A stretch of DNA of 64,000 nt from Puniceicoccaceae bacterium (GCA_040224245.1 JBEGIR010000074.1:1-64000); one strand, 5' to 3'; positions 52,501 through 61,442 are shown, counted from the stretch's first letter. The notes: generated by a model not told the origin, from the sequence alone. Translations and numbers: made by a program.

Positions 52501-53958
52501 CTCGGGCCAGTCGTTCCGGACAGCGATGCGCATTTGCGCATCCTCAATTTGCAACCAGCTGGCGATGCGCAGTTCGTTGAGCAGGTGGATGCGCTGGAGA
52601 TACAGCACACTGGCGGCATTTCCCACATAGGCATGGGCTTTGCCCTGTGAAACTGCGAGCAAGGCATCAAGCGTGTTGCTGGTTTGCAGAATATTGGCTT
52701 CGGGTACCTGCTCCCTCACATGGCGCTCATTCCAGTGATCGACTTCTGCGGCAACCGTGAGTCCCTTGAGGTCAACCAGGTCGCGCACCATGACCCCGTC
52801 GTCGCGGGTGACAATGCAGATGGGGGCATTGAAGGTCCAATCCGAGAAGTGAAGGAAGCGATTGCGCTCGGTGTTGGGTACCATGCTGGGTTGCACATCA
52901 AGCTCCTTGCGTTCGAGCATGGTCTCAAGCTCAGACCAGTTGCCATGCACGGGTTCGAGCCTCAGTCCCAGCCGCTCTGCAAGGTTGCGCAGCATGTCTG
53001 CGTGGATACCGACATAGTTTCCTTGTTTGTCGAGAAACTCGAATGGTGGAAAATCGGTCATCGCGGCAACGCGCAGGGTTGGGTTTGCCTTTAGCCAGTC
53101 CCGTTCTTTATCGGACAGCAGTGCGGTCAGTGGGGGTGATGCGGCCCGCAGGTTCCATCGTTCAAAAATAGAGTGACGTGCGGGAGCAGTGATCCGGGTC
53201 AGTGCCTTGGAAAGAATCTGATGCAGCATGGGCCAGTCGTCGCGCACGGCAAGATGCTGGTCAAATCCACCCACGGCGTAGATGCCCGATGCGATGACGT
53301 TGGAGATCCCGTTCAGATTGCACAGATAGTCGGCGGTGCCCATCACCCCCACAAACGCATCGGTATGTCCCAGTGAAACAGAGAGAATCGCTTCGAGCAC
53401 GGAGTTGTAGGAACGGAAATCCGCATCGGGGAAGTCACGGATCACTCGCTCCGAGGATGCGTAGTGATAGACGAGGGCAATGCGTTTGTCCGCCAGATCT
53501 CCCTTCGAGCGCACTGTGCGGTTCTGCCGATGCGTGTAAATCATCAGCGGACTCTGGATGTACGGTTCTGTGAACAGGGCAAAGGTTGCCCGTTCAGCGG
53601 TTGGCACAATATTGGTGACCAGGTCAAGATGCCCCTCTTCAAGCGACCCGAGAATTTGCTGCCAGGAGAGATCGGGAACCACCTCAAAGCGCAGACCGGT
53701 CAGCTGCTCAAGCTGCGCGAGGTAGTCAATGGCTATGCCGTCATACTGTCCTTCGGGATCGCGAAAGCTGTAGGGAGGATAGCCAGGGTCGAGACCGACA
53801 CGGATGACGGGATGCTGCTCGATCCACCTGGATTCGTCGTCAGTCCAGAATACCGGGTTCTGAGCGTGCAATGACATCTGCAGCAACAGGAGCAGTGCGG
53901 TTTGCAGCAGGCGCAGTTGGCGCGGAGCAAATACGGAAGACGAAGAGGGGTCTGGCAT
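49588..53958 (-). CDS. Hybrid sensor histidine kinase with three periplasmic solute-binding domains (BvgS/EvgS-like)
   Basis: From ATG 53958 the protein has ~1456 residues. After a signal/anchor segment (~15-35) come three tandem SBP_bac_3 (Venus flytrap) domains, each opening with the same phrase type: HPVIRVGLDPGYPPYSF, NPTLRVAAMTDFPPFEF and NPTLTVGVLDGHPPLFF. A membrane helix follows (~765-785, WKVALPLFLLALLFAYW), then a GAF-like domain (~820-980), HisKA (NMSHEIRTPMNAIIGYS), HATPase with intact MNLIGNAIKFT and DTGIGIPADQ, and a receiver (LILMDVVMPRMGG). BvgS and EvgS have two flytrap domains. Amino acids or related small ligands are likely inputs. Confidence 0.92.
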   Translation of the reverse strand: MPDPSSSSVFAPRQLRLLQTALLLLLQMSLHAQNPVFWTDDESRWIEQHPVIRVGLDPGYPPYSFRDPEGQYDGIAIDYLAQLEQLTGLRFEVVPDLSWQQILGSLEEGHLDLVTNIVPTAERATFALFTEPYIQSPLMIYTHRQNRTVRSKGDLADKRIALVYHYASSERVIRDFPDADFRSYNSVLEAILSVSLGHTDAFVGVMGTADYLCNLNGISNVIASGIYAVGGFDQHLAVRDDWPMLHQILSKALTRITAPARHSIFERWNLRAASPPLTALLSDKERDWLKANPTLRVAAMTDFPPFEFLDKQGNYVGIHADMLRNLAERLGLRLEPVHGNWSELETMLERKELDVQPSMVPNTERNRFLHFSDWTFNAPICIVTRDDGVMVRDLVDLKGLTVAAEVDHWNERHVREQVPEANILQTSNTLDALLAVSQGKAHAYVGNAASVLYLQRIHLLNELRIASWLQIEDAQMRIAVRNDWPELLSIFNKALSTLSEHEKQTIVERYVILPRAIQLDSDELAWLDANPTLTVGVLDGHPPLFFRDRNNDAKGLWVDLLELIADALQIEYTVTAFDTPQAALSALEAQKVHFLFGAETPVPSSTSTPAVNWSAPILSLPVVMFTPGNLPGIDSIQGWIGKRVIAVEGEQVVQTLRMELPELDIHTVQDLPTALRSLQRHDADALLSTVLKAGYHIAHQGISDVSVSHHTPYFFEPRIATHAGEPHLLTLLEKALDSIRVDERNQLTRKWIAVELRSRLDFSLLWKVALPLFLLALLFAYWTWRLKKQIARTRIAEAALNRKVAGEQLISSIFTPFLNLKLDEVHDAIEGAILEVAQFCGVNGGHLFQFDPVDKTYHLTHLIGDASFSGDIAQLKSLRFHQSSFWYRQFFASGAAVLLPDVQHDSLLPQADKDRLQTQNITAILELPMIDQGRIFGYVGLFSTQGVREWGVEERYLLNTISQLFLNLMLRRDSELRLHDAKEDAERASQSKSRFLANMSHEIRTPMNAIIGYSNLLQKDTNLSYDQIRNLRAINKAGAHLLTIINEILEMAKIEAGRMQPQPQTLDFYALLDDIQIIMQERAQSQSIALHITKASSVPQFIQSDAKMLRQILMNLIGNAIKFTRKGSVTVEVESIDVPRIASAEADSVHDLQILTRVIDTGIGIPADQLESVFESFEQVDGGRSREGGTGLGLAISREFSRLLKGNIYAESTLGEGSTFTFHFLTSRGQPIALQADPDVRTVQCLAPGSCGRKILIVDDQETNIDILRRTLQPLGFVCQKAMNGIEAIDLARSWQPDLILMDVVMPRMGGIEASRHIRQDASTASIPIVAISASALEEEKAHILESGASAFISKPFQELELLEILRDQLQLEYIYADSDASDPSLNAENLKPEIQSIELETRRKIHYLATVGDRNALHELLSTATDIPPTVIAFMNHHIDTYAFESICALMEDHV

Positions 53959-54063
53959 CGGAAATCGTCGAGCCTGCAAATTGACACAGGTTGGTCATGT
54001 GTGCAAGTTCGGCTGCGCTTCTTCCGGTTCTGTGCAAAGCGGACTCGTGTTTCGCCTGCACGA

Positions 54064-54963
54064 TCAGCTGAACAGGATGAGCAGGATACCCGCCAGAATG
54101 CCTATTACGCAGGGCAGCTTACGCCAGAACTGTTGTTCCCGATACAGGTATGTGCCAACCGCAAACGTGACGACCACAGCGGAGCGGCGCAGGCACGAGA
54201 TCACCGAAATCATGGCATCTTCCTGAGTGAGCGCACTGAAATAACTGAAATCGGCGGCGAGCAGGGCGATGCCGATGGCAGGGATGGACCAGCGCCATTC
54301 AAAACGGGTGCGGGGCCACCAGTTCTTGAGCCAACCCCAAAACGGGATCAGCATGAACAGCACGAGATAGATCGAAAACCACGACTGAACAGTGGATACC
54401 TTCATTCCCCGGGTTGAGAGCAGAAACTTGTCCCACAGACCCGAACCCGCACCGGCAATCGTGGCGGCGATGATCAGCCAGATCCAGCGATTGTTGTGAA
54501 AGTGAATGCCTTCGCGGCGACCGACGCGCGCCAGGGCGAAGAAAAAGATCAGGGTGATTGCGATACCCAGCCATTGTTGTGTGTTGGGACTTTCGTGAAA
54601 CAGCAATAGCGCACCCACCAGGGTGTAGAGAGGACGTGTGGCTCCGATCACACTCGCGATGCTGATGGGCAGGTGCTTCATTGCAAAATATCCGCAGAGC
54701 CAGGAAATGCCGACGATGCAGGCCTTGATGAGCAGAAAACCATGCTCCAGAAAAGTGGGTGCTTCCACGACCAGGGCGCTGACTGGAATCGAGGCGGGAT
54801 GCAGTGCCGACCAGATGACCAGGGGAAGCCAGAGCGCCGCGCAGGTGAGGTTTGAGATCAGCAGAACCGGGAGCACGGCGTTGCCGCGCACGGATTGTTT
54901 CTTCAGCAGATCGTAGGCACCGAGAATCAATCCCGATGCCATGCCCAGGTAAAGCCAGTTCAT
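54064..54963 (-). CDS. EamA/DMT-family transporter
   Basis: The 299-residue protein has ten hydrophobic segments in two EamA repeats (~1-135 and ~150-295), for example ISIASVIGATRPLYTLVGALLLFHE and AMISVISCLRRSAVVVTFAVGTYLY, the repeat-ending motif of drug/metabolite transporters. The ATG at 54963 is preferred over GTG at 54972. The substrate is unknown. It diverges from the nrd genes across a 397-base gap. Confidence 0.88.
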   Translation of the reverse strand: MNWLYLGMASGLILGAYDLLKKQSVRGNAVLPVLLISNLTCAALWLPLVIWSALHPASIPVSALVVEAPTFLEHGFLLIKACIVGISWLCGYFAMKHLPISIASVIGATRPLYTLVGALLLFHESPNTQQWLGIAITLIFFFALARVGRREGIHFHNNRWIWLIIAATIAGAGSGLWDKFLLSTRGMKVSTVQSWFSIYLVLFMLIPFWGWLKNWWPRTRFEWRWSIPAIGIALLAADFSYFSALTQEDAMISVISCLRRSAVVVTFAVGTYLYREQQFWRKLPCVIGILAGILLILFS

Positions 54964-55236
54964 GTGGCCCACTCATGACGCATGCCCGGTGACCTTGCGA
55001 TTTCTTTTTTGGCGGCAATCGGAATGCAGGATTGGGGATGATGGAGCATTTCGGGATGTTGAATCAATGGGAACAAGGCATTGATCAGGTTGCTGCAATC
55101 GGTTCCCCGTGCCGCATCCGGACATCGTTAATAACTTCCAATATCTTGCGCTTGTCTTCGTGTCGGGAATTCGGCCTGATTATTTCTTTCTATTTCAGTG
55201 GCTTATGGATTTGTTTAGGAAAACTTTTTGACCTCG

Positions 55237-55264
55237 TTGACACAATATATTGGGTTCTTATGAT
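55237..55264 (+). promoter_or_regulatory. nrdBA promoter
   Basis: TTGACA (55237-55242), 16 bases, TATGAT (55259-55264): both hexamers are strong. The upstream NrdR box overlaps the -35 box and spacer, so NrdR would block polymerase binding. The remaining gap from 54964 is AT-rich and shows no other feature. Confidence 0.7.
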
Positions 55265-55286
55265 GTTTTGCTACCATATCTTGTGT
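55240..55286 (+). promoter_or_regulatory. NrdR box pair
   Basis: Box 1 ACACAATATATTGGGT (55240-55255) and box 2 CTACCATATCTTGTGT (55271-55286) both fit the NrdR consensus acaCwATATwtwGtgt. Their starts are 31 bases apart, the three-turn spacing typical of NrdR sites. They lie 75 bases or more before nrdB, so ATP/dATP-dependent repression by NrdR is expected. Confidence 0.8.
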
Positions 55287-55360
55287 TTTGGGTCCTCTGA
55301 TGTTACCCTTTCACAACCGTCATCCCTACGTTAGAATCACCTTTTTTAGAGAATTTGCCC

Positions 55361-56452
55361 ATGGAAACCATCACGATTGAAGTTGGAGGAAGAACCTTCG
55401 AACTCGACAAGCAGAAGGCGGAGCGCGCCTACGAATCCAAACGCGTCATCAATGGCAAGGACACCATGTATTTCAACATCCTTCCGCTGAAGTACCAATG
55501 GGCTTACGATCTTTACAAAACCATGAAGTCCAATCATTGGGAGCCGGAAGACATCCCGATGCAGCGGGACTGTGAGCAGTGGCGCTCTTCGGATGGCAGC
55601 ATATCGGATATTGACCGGTGGATCATCAAAATGGGGATCGGGTATTTCTCAGCTGCCGAAGGCATTGTTGGAGACAACATTATCCACGTCGTGCGGGAAG
55701 TGGTCACCGCACCCGAACTCAAGCTCGTGCTGGGTCGCCACGCACACGAGGAAAACATCCACGCTGACAGCCTGGTCTACATGATCAGTTCGCTTGGACT
55801 CAACCCCCACGAGTGTGAGGCCATGTTTGAGGACATCCCGACGATTGTGAAGAAGAATAACTTTGTCGTATCCAATTCCCGGTCACTGCGCCGGGATCTG
55901 GACCTCACTCAGACGGAGAACAAGCAGGCACTCGCCACCAATGTGTTTCTTTTTGGGCAGTGCATGGAAGGCACGCAGTTTTATGGATTGTTTGGCATGG
56001 TGTTGTCGCTCTACCGGCAGAATAAGTTCCCGGGCATCGGACAGATGTTCCGCTACACGCTTCGGGATGAGTCCAACCATATCGAGCTGTTCCGCACCTT
56101 GCTGGTTGATCTGGTGAGTGAAAATCCCGACATCTGGACCTCTGAGTTCAAGACCTCCCTGCGCAACCTGATGGCGGAAGCCATCCGGCTGGAGAAAGAG
56201 TTCATTCGCGACTGCCTGCCTGTAGATGCGCTGGGCCTTAAGGCAGACGATTTCCTGACGTACATTGACTTCATCGCTGACCGCCGCCTGGAGGGGGTTG
56301 GACTCGAGCCGTTGAATCCGGGAGTGGGAAATCCGCTGCCCTGGCTGGCCGAGATGATGGACATCAATAAGGAGCAAAATTTCTTTGAGGGGCGTGTGAC
56401 CGAATATCGCAAAGCGTCTTCCCTGAATGTGGTCGATGATGATGAACTCTGA
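55361..56452 (+). CDS. nrdB: Ribonucleotide reductase small subunit, class Ic-like
   Basis: The 363-residue ferritin-like subunit has the six metal ligands: Glu in YFSAAEGIVGDNII, Glu and His in HEENIHADSLVYM, Glu in CMEGTQFYGLFGM, and Glu and His in RDESNHIELF. Two features mark it as unlike E. coli NrdB. The first ligand is Glu rather than Asp, and the residue at the Tyr122 position (four after the His in EENIHADSL) is Leu, where Chlamydia has Phe. That is the class Ic pattern, in which a Mn(IV)/Fe(III) centre replaces the tyrosyl radical. The C-terminal VTEYRKASSL also resembles the chlamydial tail. ATG 55361 is the start. Confidence 0.93.
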   Translation: METITIEVGGRTFELDKQKAERAYESKRVINGKDTMYFNILPLKYQWAYDLYKTMKSNHWEPEDIPMQRDCEQWRSSDGSISDIDRWIIKMGIGYFSAAEGIVGDNIIHVVREVVTAPELKLVLGRHAHEENIHADSLVYMISSLGLNPHECEAMFEDIPTIVKKNNFVVSNSRSLRRDLDLTQTENKQALATNVFLFGQCMEGTQFYGLFGMVLSLYRQNKFPGIGQMFRYTLRDESNHIELFRTLLVDLVSENPDIWTSEFKTSLRNLMAEAIRLEKEFIRDCLPVDALGLKADDFLTYIDFIADRRLEGVGLEPLNPGVGNPLPWLAEMMDINKEQNFFEGRVTEYRKASSLNVVDDDEL

Positions 56453-56593
56453 TCCACACTTCCGGTAAAGCGGTCCCACCACTCTCGAATCCAATCGTCA
56501 AATACCTGAATCTCCCTGGTCGTTGAGGACTTTCTGGACGGCTCACTCTTTGAGCGGAAAAGAAGCCTCTTCGAACCAAAAACCTGTTTTGCC

Positions 56594-59500
56594 ATGATCA
56601 AAAACCTGCCTGTCGAAGAAGATATCGCGCTCAAGCGCTACACCTCCATTCCTCGCGACCAAAAACCCAGATTCAACTGGAAGGAAGTCTTTTCACCCAA
56701 GCTGCTTTCCGAAACCGATCCGGAGGCTCTGCGTTCCATCACCATCCGTTCCGATGAAGGGGAACAGGTGTATGACCTTACAGACATTGCTGACACCATT
56801 GGCAACGCCCTGACCAATTTGCTCTTGTCCCGGGACGAAAGTGAAATTTTCACAGAAAAAAACCGGCGCTTTGTCGCCACCATTGCCCAGGTGGTGACCG
56901 AACGCATCACGCGACAGGCCATCAAGGAAGAGGAGTGTGTATTCAGCACCCGCGAAATCGATTTGCTGATCGAGCGTGCCCTCATCGAAAACCACGCGCA
57001 CGATGTGGCAAAGAGCCTGGTTGTGGGGCGGGAGTTGCACAACCTCGACAATGATCCGGCGATGTTGCATGTGCAGGTGATCCGGCGCAACGGACAGATG
57101 GTTCCCTGGGATGTGAACAAGATCGAAGTCGCTGTGCGCAAGGCGTTTCTCTCGCTTGAGAAAGATTCCAGCCCCGCCGAACAGATCGCCCAGGGCGTTG
57201 CTGACCGGGTACAGGAGAAAGGTGTCAACCGCATCTACATCGAAGAAGTGCAGGACTTTGTGCAGGAGGAGCTGATGCGCCAGGGGCACTTCAAGGTTGC
57301 CGAGGCCTACATCCTGTACCGGGCACACCGCGCGAGCTTGCGGCAGGAACTCGAAGTGGAACAGGATGATCGGCAGGATGCCATGGTGGTTGTCAAACGT
57401 GCGGATGGTTCCACGTATTTCTGGGACGGTCACGACCTGCGCAAGCGCATTGATTATGCGACAATGGGACTGGAACTCGAACTGAGCCGCGATGAAATCG
57501 AGACGGAACTCCGCCGCTCCATGCATGCGGAAATGTCCGAATCCGACCTACGCAAAACCCTGCTGTTGAATTCGAAAACCCTGATCGAGCGGGACGCTGA
57601 TTTCTCCAAATTCGCTGGCCGCATGCTCGAAACGTTCATTTATGAGGAAGTGCTCGACTGGTCCATCGAGCGGGATGGAATTTCCACGCTCAAATCCGCG
57701 CATCGCGAGCAGTTTCGCAGCTATCTAAAGCGGGGTGTGGAGCTGGATCGCCTGAGCGAAAAATTGCTTGCCTACGACCTCGACCAGCTGGCCGATGCGC
57801 TCGATCCTTCAGCGGACATGGATTTTGATTATCTGGGGGTGCAGACCCTCTACGACCGCTATCTGATTGTGGACAAGACGGACTCCAGAAATCATCGTCG
57901 CATCGAAACTCCGCAGTTTTTCTGGATGCGGGTGGCAATGGGACTGTTTGTTGGGGAGCACGAGAAGCAACCCAGCGAACCCGCTATCATTGAGCTCTAC
58001 AACCTCTACAAGAGCCGTCGATTCTGCTCCTCAACACCGACCCTGTTCAACTCGGGAACACCTCGCAGCCAGTTGTCGTCGTGTTACCTCTACAAGGTGG
58101 ACGACAGTATTGAGTCGATCATGTATCGCGGCATCGCGGAAAATGCGTTTCTTTCGAAATGGGCGGGCGGTCTCGGAGGCAGCTGGACATCCGTTCGTGG
58201 AACAGGTTCCCACATTCGGGGAACCAACGGTGAGAGCCAGGGCGTCATACCATTCCTGAAACTGCACAACGACCAGTTGGTTGCGGTCAATCAGGGAGGC
58301 AAACGTCGAGGCTCGGGTTGTGCCTATCTCGAGACCTGGCATAACGACATCTATGACTTCCTGGAATTGCGGCGCAACACCGGTGATGACCGCCGACGCA
58401 CGCACGACATGAACACGGCAAACTGGATACCGGATCTGTTCATGAAGCGCATGGAGGCGCGTGAAGAGTGGACTCTTTTCCATTCCAATGAAGTGCCCGA
58501 TCTACATGACCTTTACGGCAAGGCGTTTGAAAAGCGCTACCTGGAGTATGAAAAACTCCTGGATGAAGGAAAGATCGGCGGACAGCGCATCAAGGCCATC
58601 GATTTGTGGAAAAAGATGCTGCAGATGATCTTTGAAACCGGGCACCCATGGTTCACTTTCAAGGATGCCTGCAACATTCGTTCCCCACAGGATCATGTGG
58701 GAGTCATTCACAGTTCGAATCTCTGCACGGAAATCACGCTGAACACCGATGCGGATGAAACCGCAGTCTGTAACCTCGGCTCGGTTGTGCTCGACTCACA
58801 CCTTGATGCACAGGGCAACTTGGATCTTGAGAAGCTGCGTGAGACTGTTCGCGTTGCGGTTCGTGCACTTGATAATGTGATCGATATCAACTTTTATCCG
58901 ACCGAAGCTGCGCGTGCTTCCAACATGCGCCACCGCCCGATCGGATTGGGCGTCATGGGGCTGCAAAACTGTCTCTACCGTAAGGGAATCCCCTTTGAAA
59001 GTGAGGAGGCCGTGGAATTCAATGACGAATTTCAGGAGGCAATTGCCTACTTCGCCTACGAAGCTTCGTCCGATCTTGCCAAGGAACGTGGACGCTACTC
59101 CACCTATGAAGGTTCCAAATGGGACCGTGGACTGTTGCCGCAGGATACGATCGAACTGTTGGGTTCCGAGCGTGGAGAGGCGATTGATGTACCGCTGGGT
59201 GCGAGGATGGACTGGGAGCCGCTTCGTGCGAAAATCCGCAAACAGGGCATGCGCAACAGCAATGTGCTCGCCATCGCACCGACAGCGACCATTTCGAACA
59301 TCATGGGATCCACGCCCTGCATTGAACCGACCTACAAGAACCTCTTTGTGAAGAGCAATCTTTCGGGTGAGTTCATCGTGCTCAACGCGTTTCTCGTTCG
59401 TGATTTGAAAGCACTGGGACTCTGGACCCGGGAGGTGCGTGACATGCTCAAGTATTTTGATGGTGAACTTGAAAATATCGAGGGCATCCCGGATACGATC

Positions 59501-59875
59501 AAGCGTCGCTACAAAACCGCATTTGGAGTGAACTACAATTACCTGATCGACGCAGCAGCCCGCCGCCAGAAGTGGATCGATCAGGCCCAGTCGGTAAATC
59601 TGTTCCTTGCGGAACCGGATCTCAAGACGCTTTCGCACATGTATCGTGCTGCGTGGCACAAGGGGCTGAAGACGACCTACTACTTGCGCACGCTCGGCGC
59701 ATCGAACATTGAAAAAGCGACCGTATCCGTGAAAAAAGCGGGTGTGCGCATGCCCGGAGACGCGGCAGCGAGCATTCCGGCCACCGAACCTGTGCGCAAA
59801 TTTTCCGAAGAGGAACGCGCTGCGTGTTCGCTGGATGCCATGCTCAACGGTGGTGAGTGTGAGGCCTGCCAGTAA
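56594..59875 (+). CDS. nrdA: Ribonucleoside-diphosphate reductase large subunit with multiple ATP cones
   Basis: This 1093-residue catalytic subunit starts with a ~45-residue head and ATP-cone segments at ~48-140 and ~158-250 (VIRRNGQMVPWDVNKIEVAV); a third cone-like start, VVVKRADGSTYFWDGHDLRK, lies at ~265. The ten-stranded barrel follows: the first redox Cys in SQLSSCYLYKVDD, the radical-site block SSNLCTEITLNT, NLGSVVLDSH, and PTATISNIMGSTPCIEPTYKN. The C terminus ends in GGECEACQ, the CxxC redox tail. It reduces NDPs to dNDPs with NrdB. Gene order is beta then alpha, the reverse of E. coli, with 141 bases between. Confidence 0.95.
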   Translation: MIKNLPVEEDIALKRYTSIPRDQKPRFNWKEVFSPKLLSETDPEALRSITIRSDEGEQVYDLTDIADTIGNALTNLLLSRDESEIFTEKNRRFVATIAQVVTERITRQAIKEEECVFSTREIDLLIERALIENHAHDVAKSLVVGRELHNLDNDPAMLHVQVIRRNGQMVPWDVNKIEVAVRKAFLSLEKDSSPAEQIAQGVADRVQEKGVNRIYIEEVQDFVQEELMRQGHFKVAEAYILYRAHRASLRQELEVEQDDRQDAMVVVKRADGSTYFWDGHDLRKRIDYATMGLELELSRDEIETELRRSMHAEMSESDLRKTLLLNSKTLIERDADFSKFAGRMLETFIYEEVLDWSIERDGISTLKSAHREQFRSYLKRGVELDRLSEKLLAYDLDQLADALDPSADMDFDYLGVQTLYDRYLIVDKTDSRNHRRIETPQFFWMRVAMGLFVGEHEKQPSEPAIIELYNLYKSRRFCSSTPTLFNSGTPRSQLSSCYLYKVDDSIESIMYRGIAENAFLSKWAGGLGGSWTSVRGTGSHIRGTNGESQGVIPFLKLHNDQLVAVNQGGKRRGSGCAYLETWHNDIYDFLELRRNTGDDRRRTHDMNTANWIPDLFMKRMEAREEWTLFHSNEVPDLHDLYGKAFEKRYLEYEKLLDEGKIGGQRIKAIDLWKKMLQMIFETGHPWFTFKDACNIRSPQDHVGVIHSSNLCTEITLNTDADETAVCNLGSVVLDSHLDAQGNLDLEKLRETVRVAVRALDNVIDINFYPTEAARASNMRHRPIGLGVMGLQNCLYRKGIPFESEEAVEFNDEFQEAIAYFAYEASSDLAKERGRYSTYEGSKWDRGLLPQDTIELLGSERGEAIDVPLGARMDWEPLRAKIRKQGMRNSNVLAIAPTATISNIMGSTPCIEPTYKNLFVKSNLSGEFIVLNAFLVRDLKALGLWTREVRDMLKYFDGELENIEGIPDTIKRRYKTAFGVNYNYLIDAAARRQKWIDQAQSVNLFLAEPDLKTLSHMYRAAWHKGLKTTYYLRTLGASNIEKATVSVKKAGVRMPGDAAASIPATEPVRKFSEEERAACSLDAMLNGGECEACQ

Positions 59876-59910
59876 GCTGCATCCGGTAGGATGACTTTTG
59901 CTTAATCTCT

Positions 59911-59939
59911 GCCCGTCCCGACCTTTGTTCGGGACGGGC
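59911..59939 (+). terminator. Terminator-like hairpin after nrdA
   Basis: GCCCGTCCCGA, loop CCTTTGT, TCGGGACGGGC: a perfect 11-pair GC-rich stem 35 bases after the nrdA stop. No T tract follows, so it may end transcription without one or only stabilise the message. Confidence 0.6.
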
Positions 59940-60050
59940 AGACTGGTCATAGGGCCATGAGTGAAGTCCCAGTGAGAAATTCCTGTTTTTTGAATGGGAA
60001 ATCCCGTGAGCGTGGTTATGCTCAAGCCTATAACTCGCCCATGAGCTGGC

Positions 60051-60569
60051 ATGAATGCATTTGACAGCGTCGAACTCGAACCCATCTCCGGCCCAGTCCC
60101 GCCTGAACCGGTCGTGAACCTGTGGCCAGCGGTGTTCTGGACGCTCGGCGGGATTGCATTTGTTGCCTTGCTGGCATGGGGTTGCTGGTTTTGCATACGC
60201 TGCTGGAAGCAGGGGTCCTTTGCCAGAAAACCTCGATCTGTCTACCGCATGCAGCGTCTCGTTCGGCGGGCCAGAGCACAAAAAGACTCCGCGACGCAAG
60301 CTGCGGATATTGATGCACTCTGGTCGATCCTGCAGGAATATCTCATCGAAATGGCGTACGTCAAAAAATCCAGTCCGACTCTTGAGGAAATTCATCAGGA
60401 ACTTGACCTGCTTGGTAGCTCCCCCGGCTGGAATACGGCAACCTTGCAGCACCTGATTTCACAGGTTGAACAGATCAAATATGTCGGACCAGAGAGCCGT
60501 GTGGATCCAGAAACGCTTCGACAGGATCTGATCTCACTTCTGGGTGAAATCATTGCGCATCATCGTTGA
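60051..60569 (+). CDS. Small single-pass membrane protein (DUF4381-like)
   Basis: The 172-residue protein has a proline-rich start, one membrane helix (~24-48, LWPAVFWTLGGIAFVALLAWGCWFC), a basic segment (KQGSFARKPRSVYRMQRLVRRARAQK) and a helical cytoplasmic part. The layout is that of DUF4381-type proteins encoded with von Willebrand/BatA aerotolerance genes, though none of those are here, so the assignment is weak. Its stop TGA abuts the prmC ATG. Confidence 0.65.
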   Translation: MNAFDSVELEPISGPVPPEPVVNLWPAVFWTLGGIAFVALLAWGCWFCIRCWKQGSFARKPRSVYRMQRLVRRARAQKDSATQAADIDALWSILQEYLIEMAYVKKSSPTLEEIHQELDLLGSSPGWNTATLQHLISQVEQIKYVGPESRVDPETLRQDLISLLGEIIAHHR

Positions 60570-61442
60570 ATGGACCAAAGTAGGCAACGCATGGAAACGG
60601 TTCTCAGCATTCTCGACAAGACAACGACCTATTTTCAGAAGCATGGCATTGAGAATGCGCGTCTGGATGCGGAGCTTTTGCTTTCGCATGTGCTCGAATG
60701 CAAGCGAATGCAGCTGTATCTCGACTTTGAACGTCCGCTACCGGAATCGACATTGGCATCCTTGCGTCCGCTACTGAAAAAACGGGCAAACCGCGAACCC
60801 CTGCAGTATCTGATCGGGTCCACCTCGTTTATGGATTTTACGCTGAAGACGGACCCCCGTGCATTGATTCCGAGGCCGGAGACCGAAGAGCTGGTGGAAC
60901 TGATCCTTGCACATTTTGACAAGCGTGCGAAACCCGAGCGCATCCTTGACCTTGGAACAGGCACCGGTGCGATCGCCTGCGCCCTTGCCCGCGCCTTTCC
61001 GGATGCCGAGGTCATGGCTACGGACTTGAGCGAAACCACATTGACATTGGCTCGTGAGAATATCGAACGGCTTGCTTTGCAGCAGAAGATCCATTGTCTG
61101 CAGAGCCATTGGTTTCAAGGCGTGACGGGCGTGTATGATCTGATCGTCAGCAATCCTCCTTATCTTGCAGATCACGAACTGGAGACCCTGGAACCCGAAG
61201 TTGGGAAATTTGAACCCCATCGTGCGCTGGCTTCAGGTCCCAGTGGACTCGAGGCGATTGAGGTACTGCTTACGGAAGCACCGAAGTTCCTTCGGAAAAA
61301 TGGAGTCATATTCCTGGAGACGGGGTGCAGTCAGGAGTCCGCGATTCGATCATTTGCGCGTGAGCTTGGACAGGAACCACGTCTCGAATGTTTCAAGGAC
61401 CTCAACCATCGCCATCGATTTGTTCGATTGGAAATGGGCTGA
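60570..61442 (+). CDS. prmC: Peptide chain release factor N5-glutamine methyltransferase
   Basis: The 290-residue protein has a helical N-terminal domain (~10-80, FQKHGIENARLDAELLLSHVL) and a Rossmann methyltransferase: PRPETEELVELIL, SAM-binding LDLGTGTGAIACALA, and the catalytic NPPY in LIVSNPPYLADHE. PrmC methylates the Gln of the GGQ motif in RF1 and RF2. ATG 60570 directly follows the stop of the preceding gene. METVLSILDK at 60591 is an alternative start. Confidence 0.93.
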   Translation: MDQSRQRMETVLSILDKTTTYFQKHGIENARLDAELLLSHVLECKRMQLYLDFERPLPESTLASLRPLLKKRANREPLQYLIGSTSFMDFTLKTDPRALIPRPETEELVELILAHFDKRAKPERILDLGTGTGAIACALARAFPDAEVMATDLSETTLTLARENIERLALQQKIHCLQSHWFQGVTGVYDLIVSNPPYLADHELETLEPEVGKFEPHRALASGPSGLEAIEVLLTEAPKFLRKNGVIFLETGCSQESAIRSFARELGQEPRLECFKDLNHRHRFVRLEMG

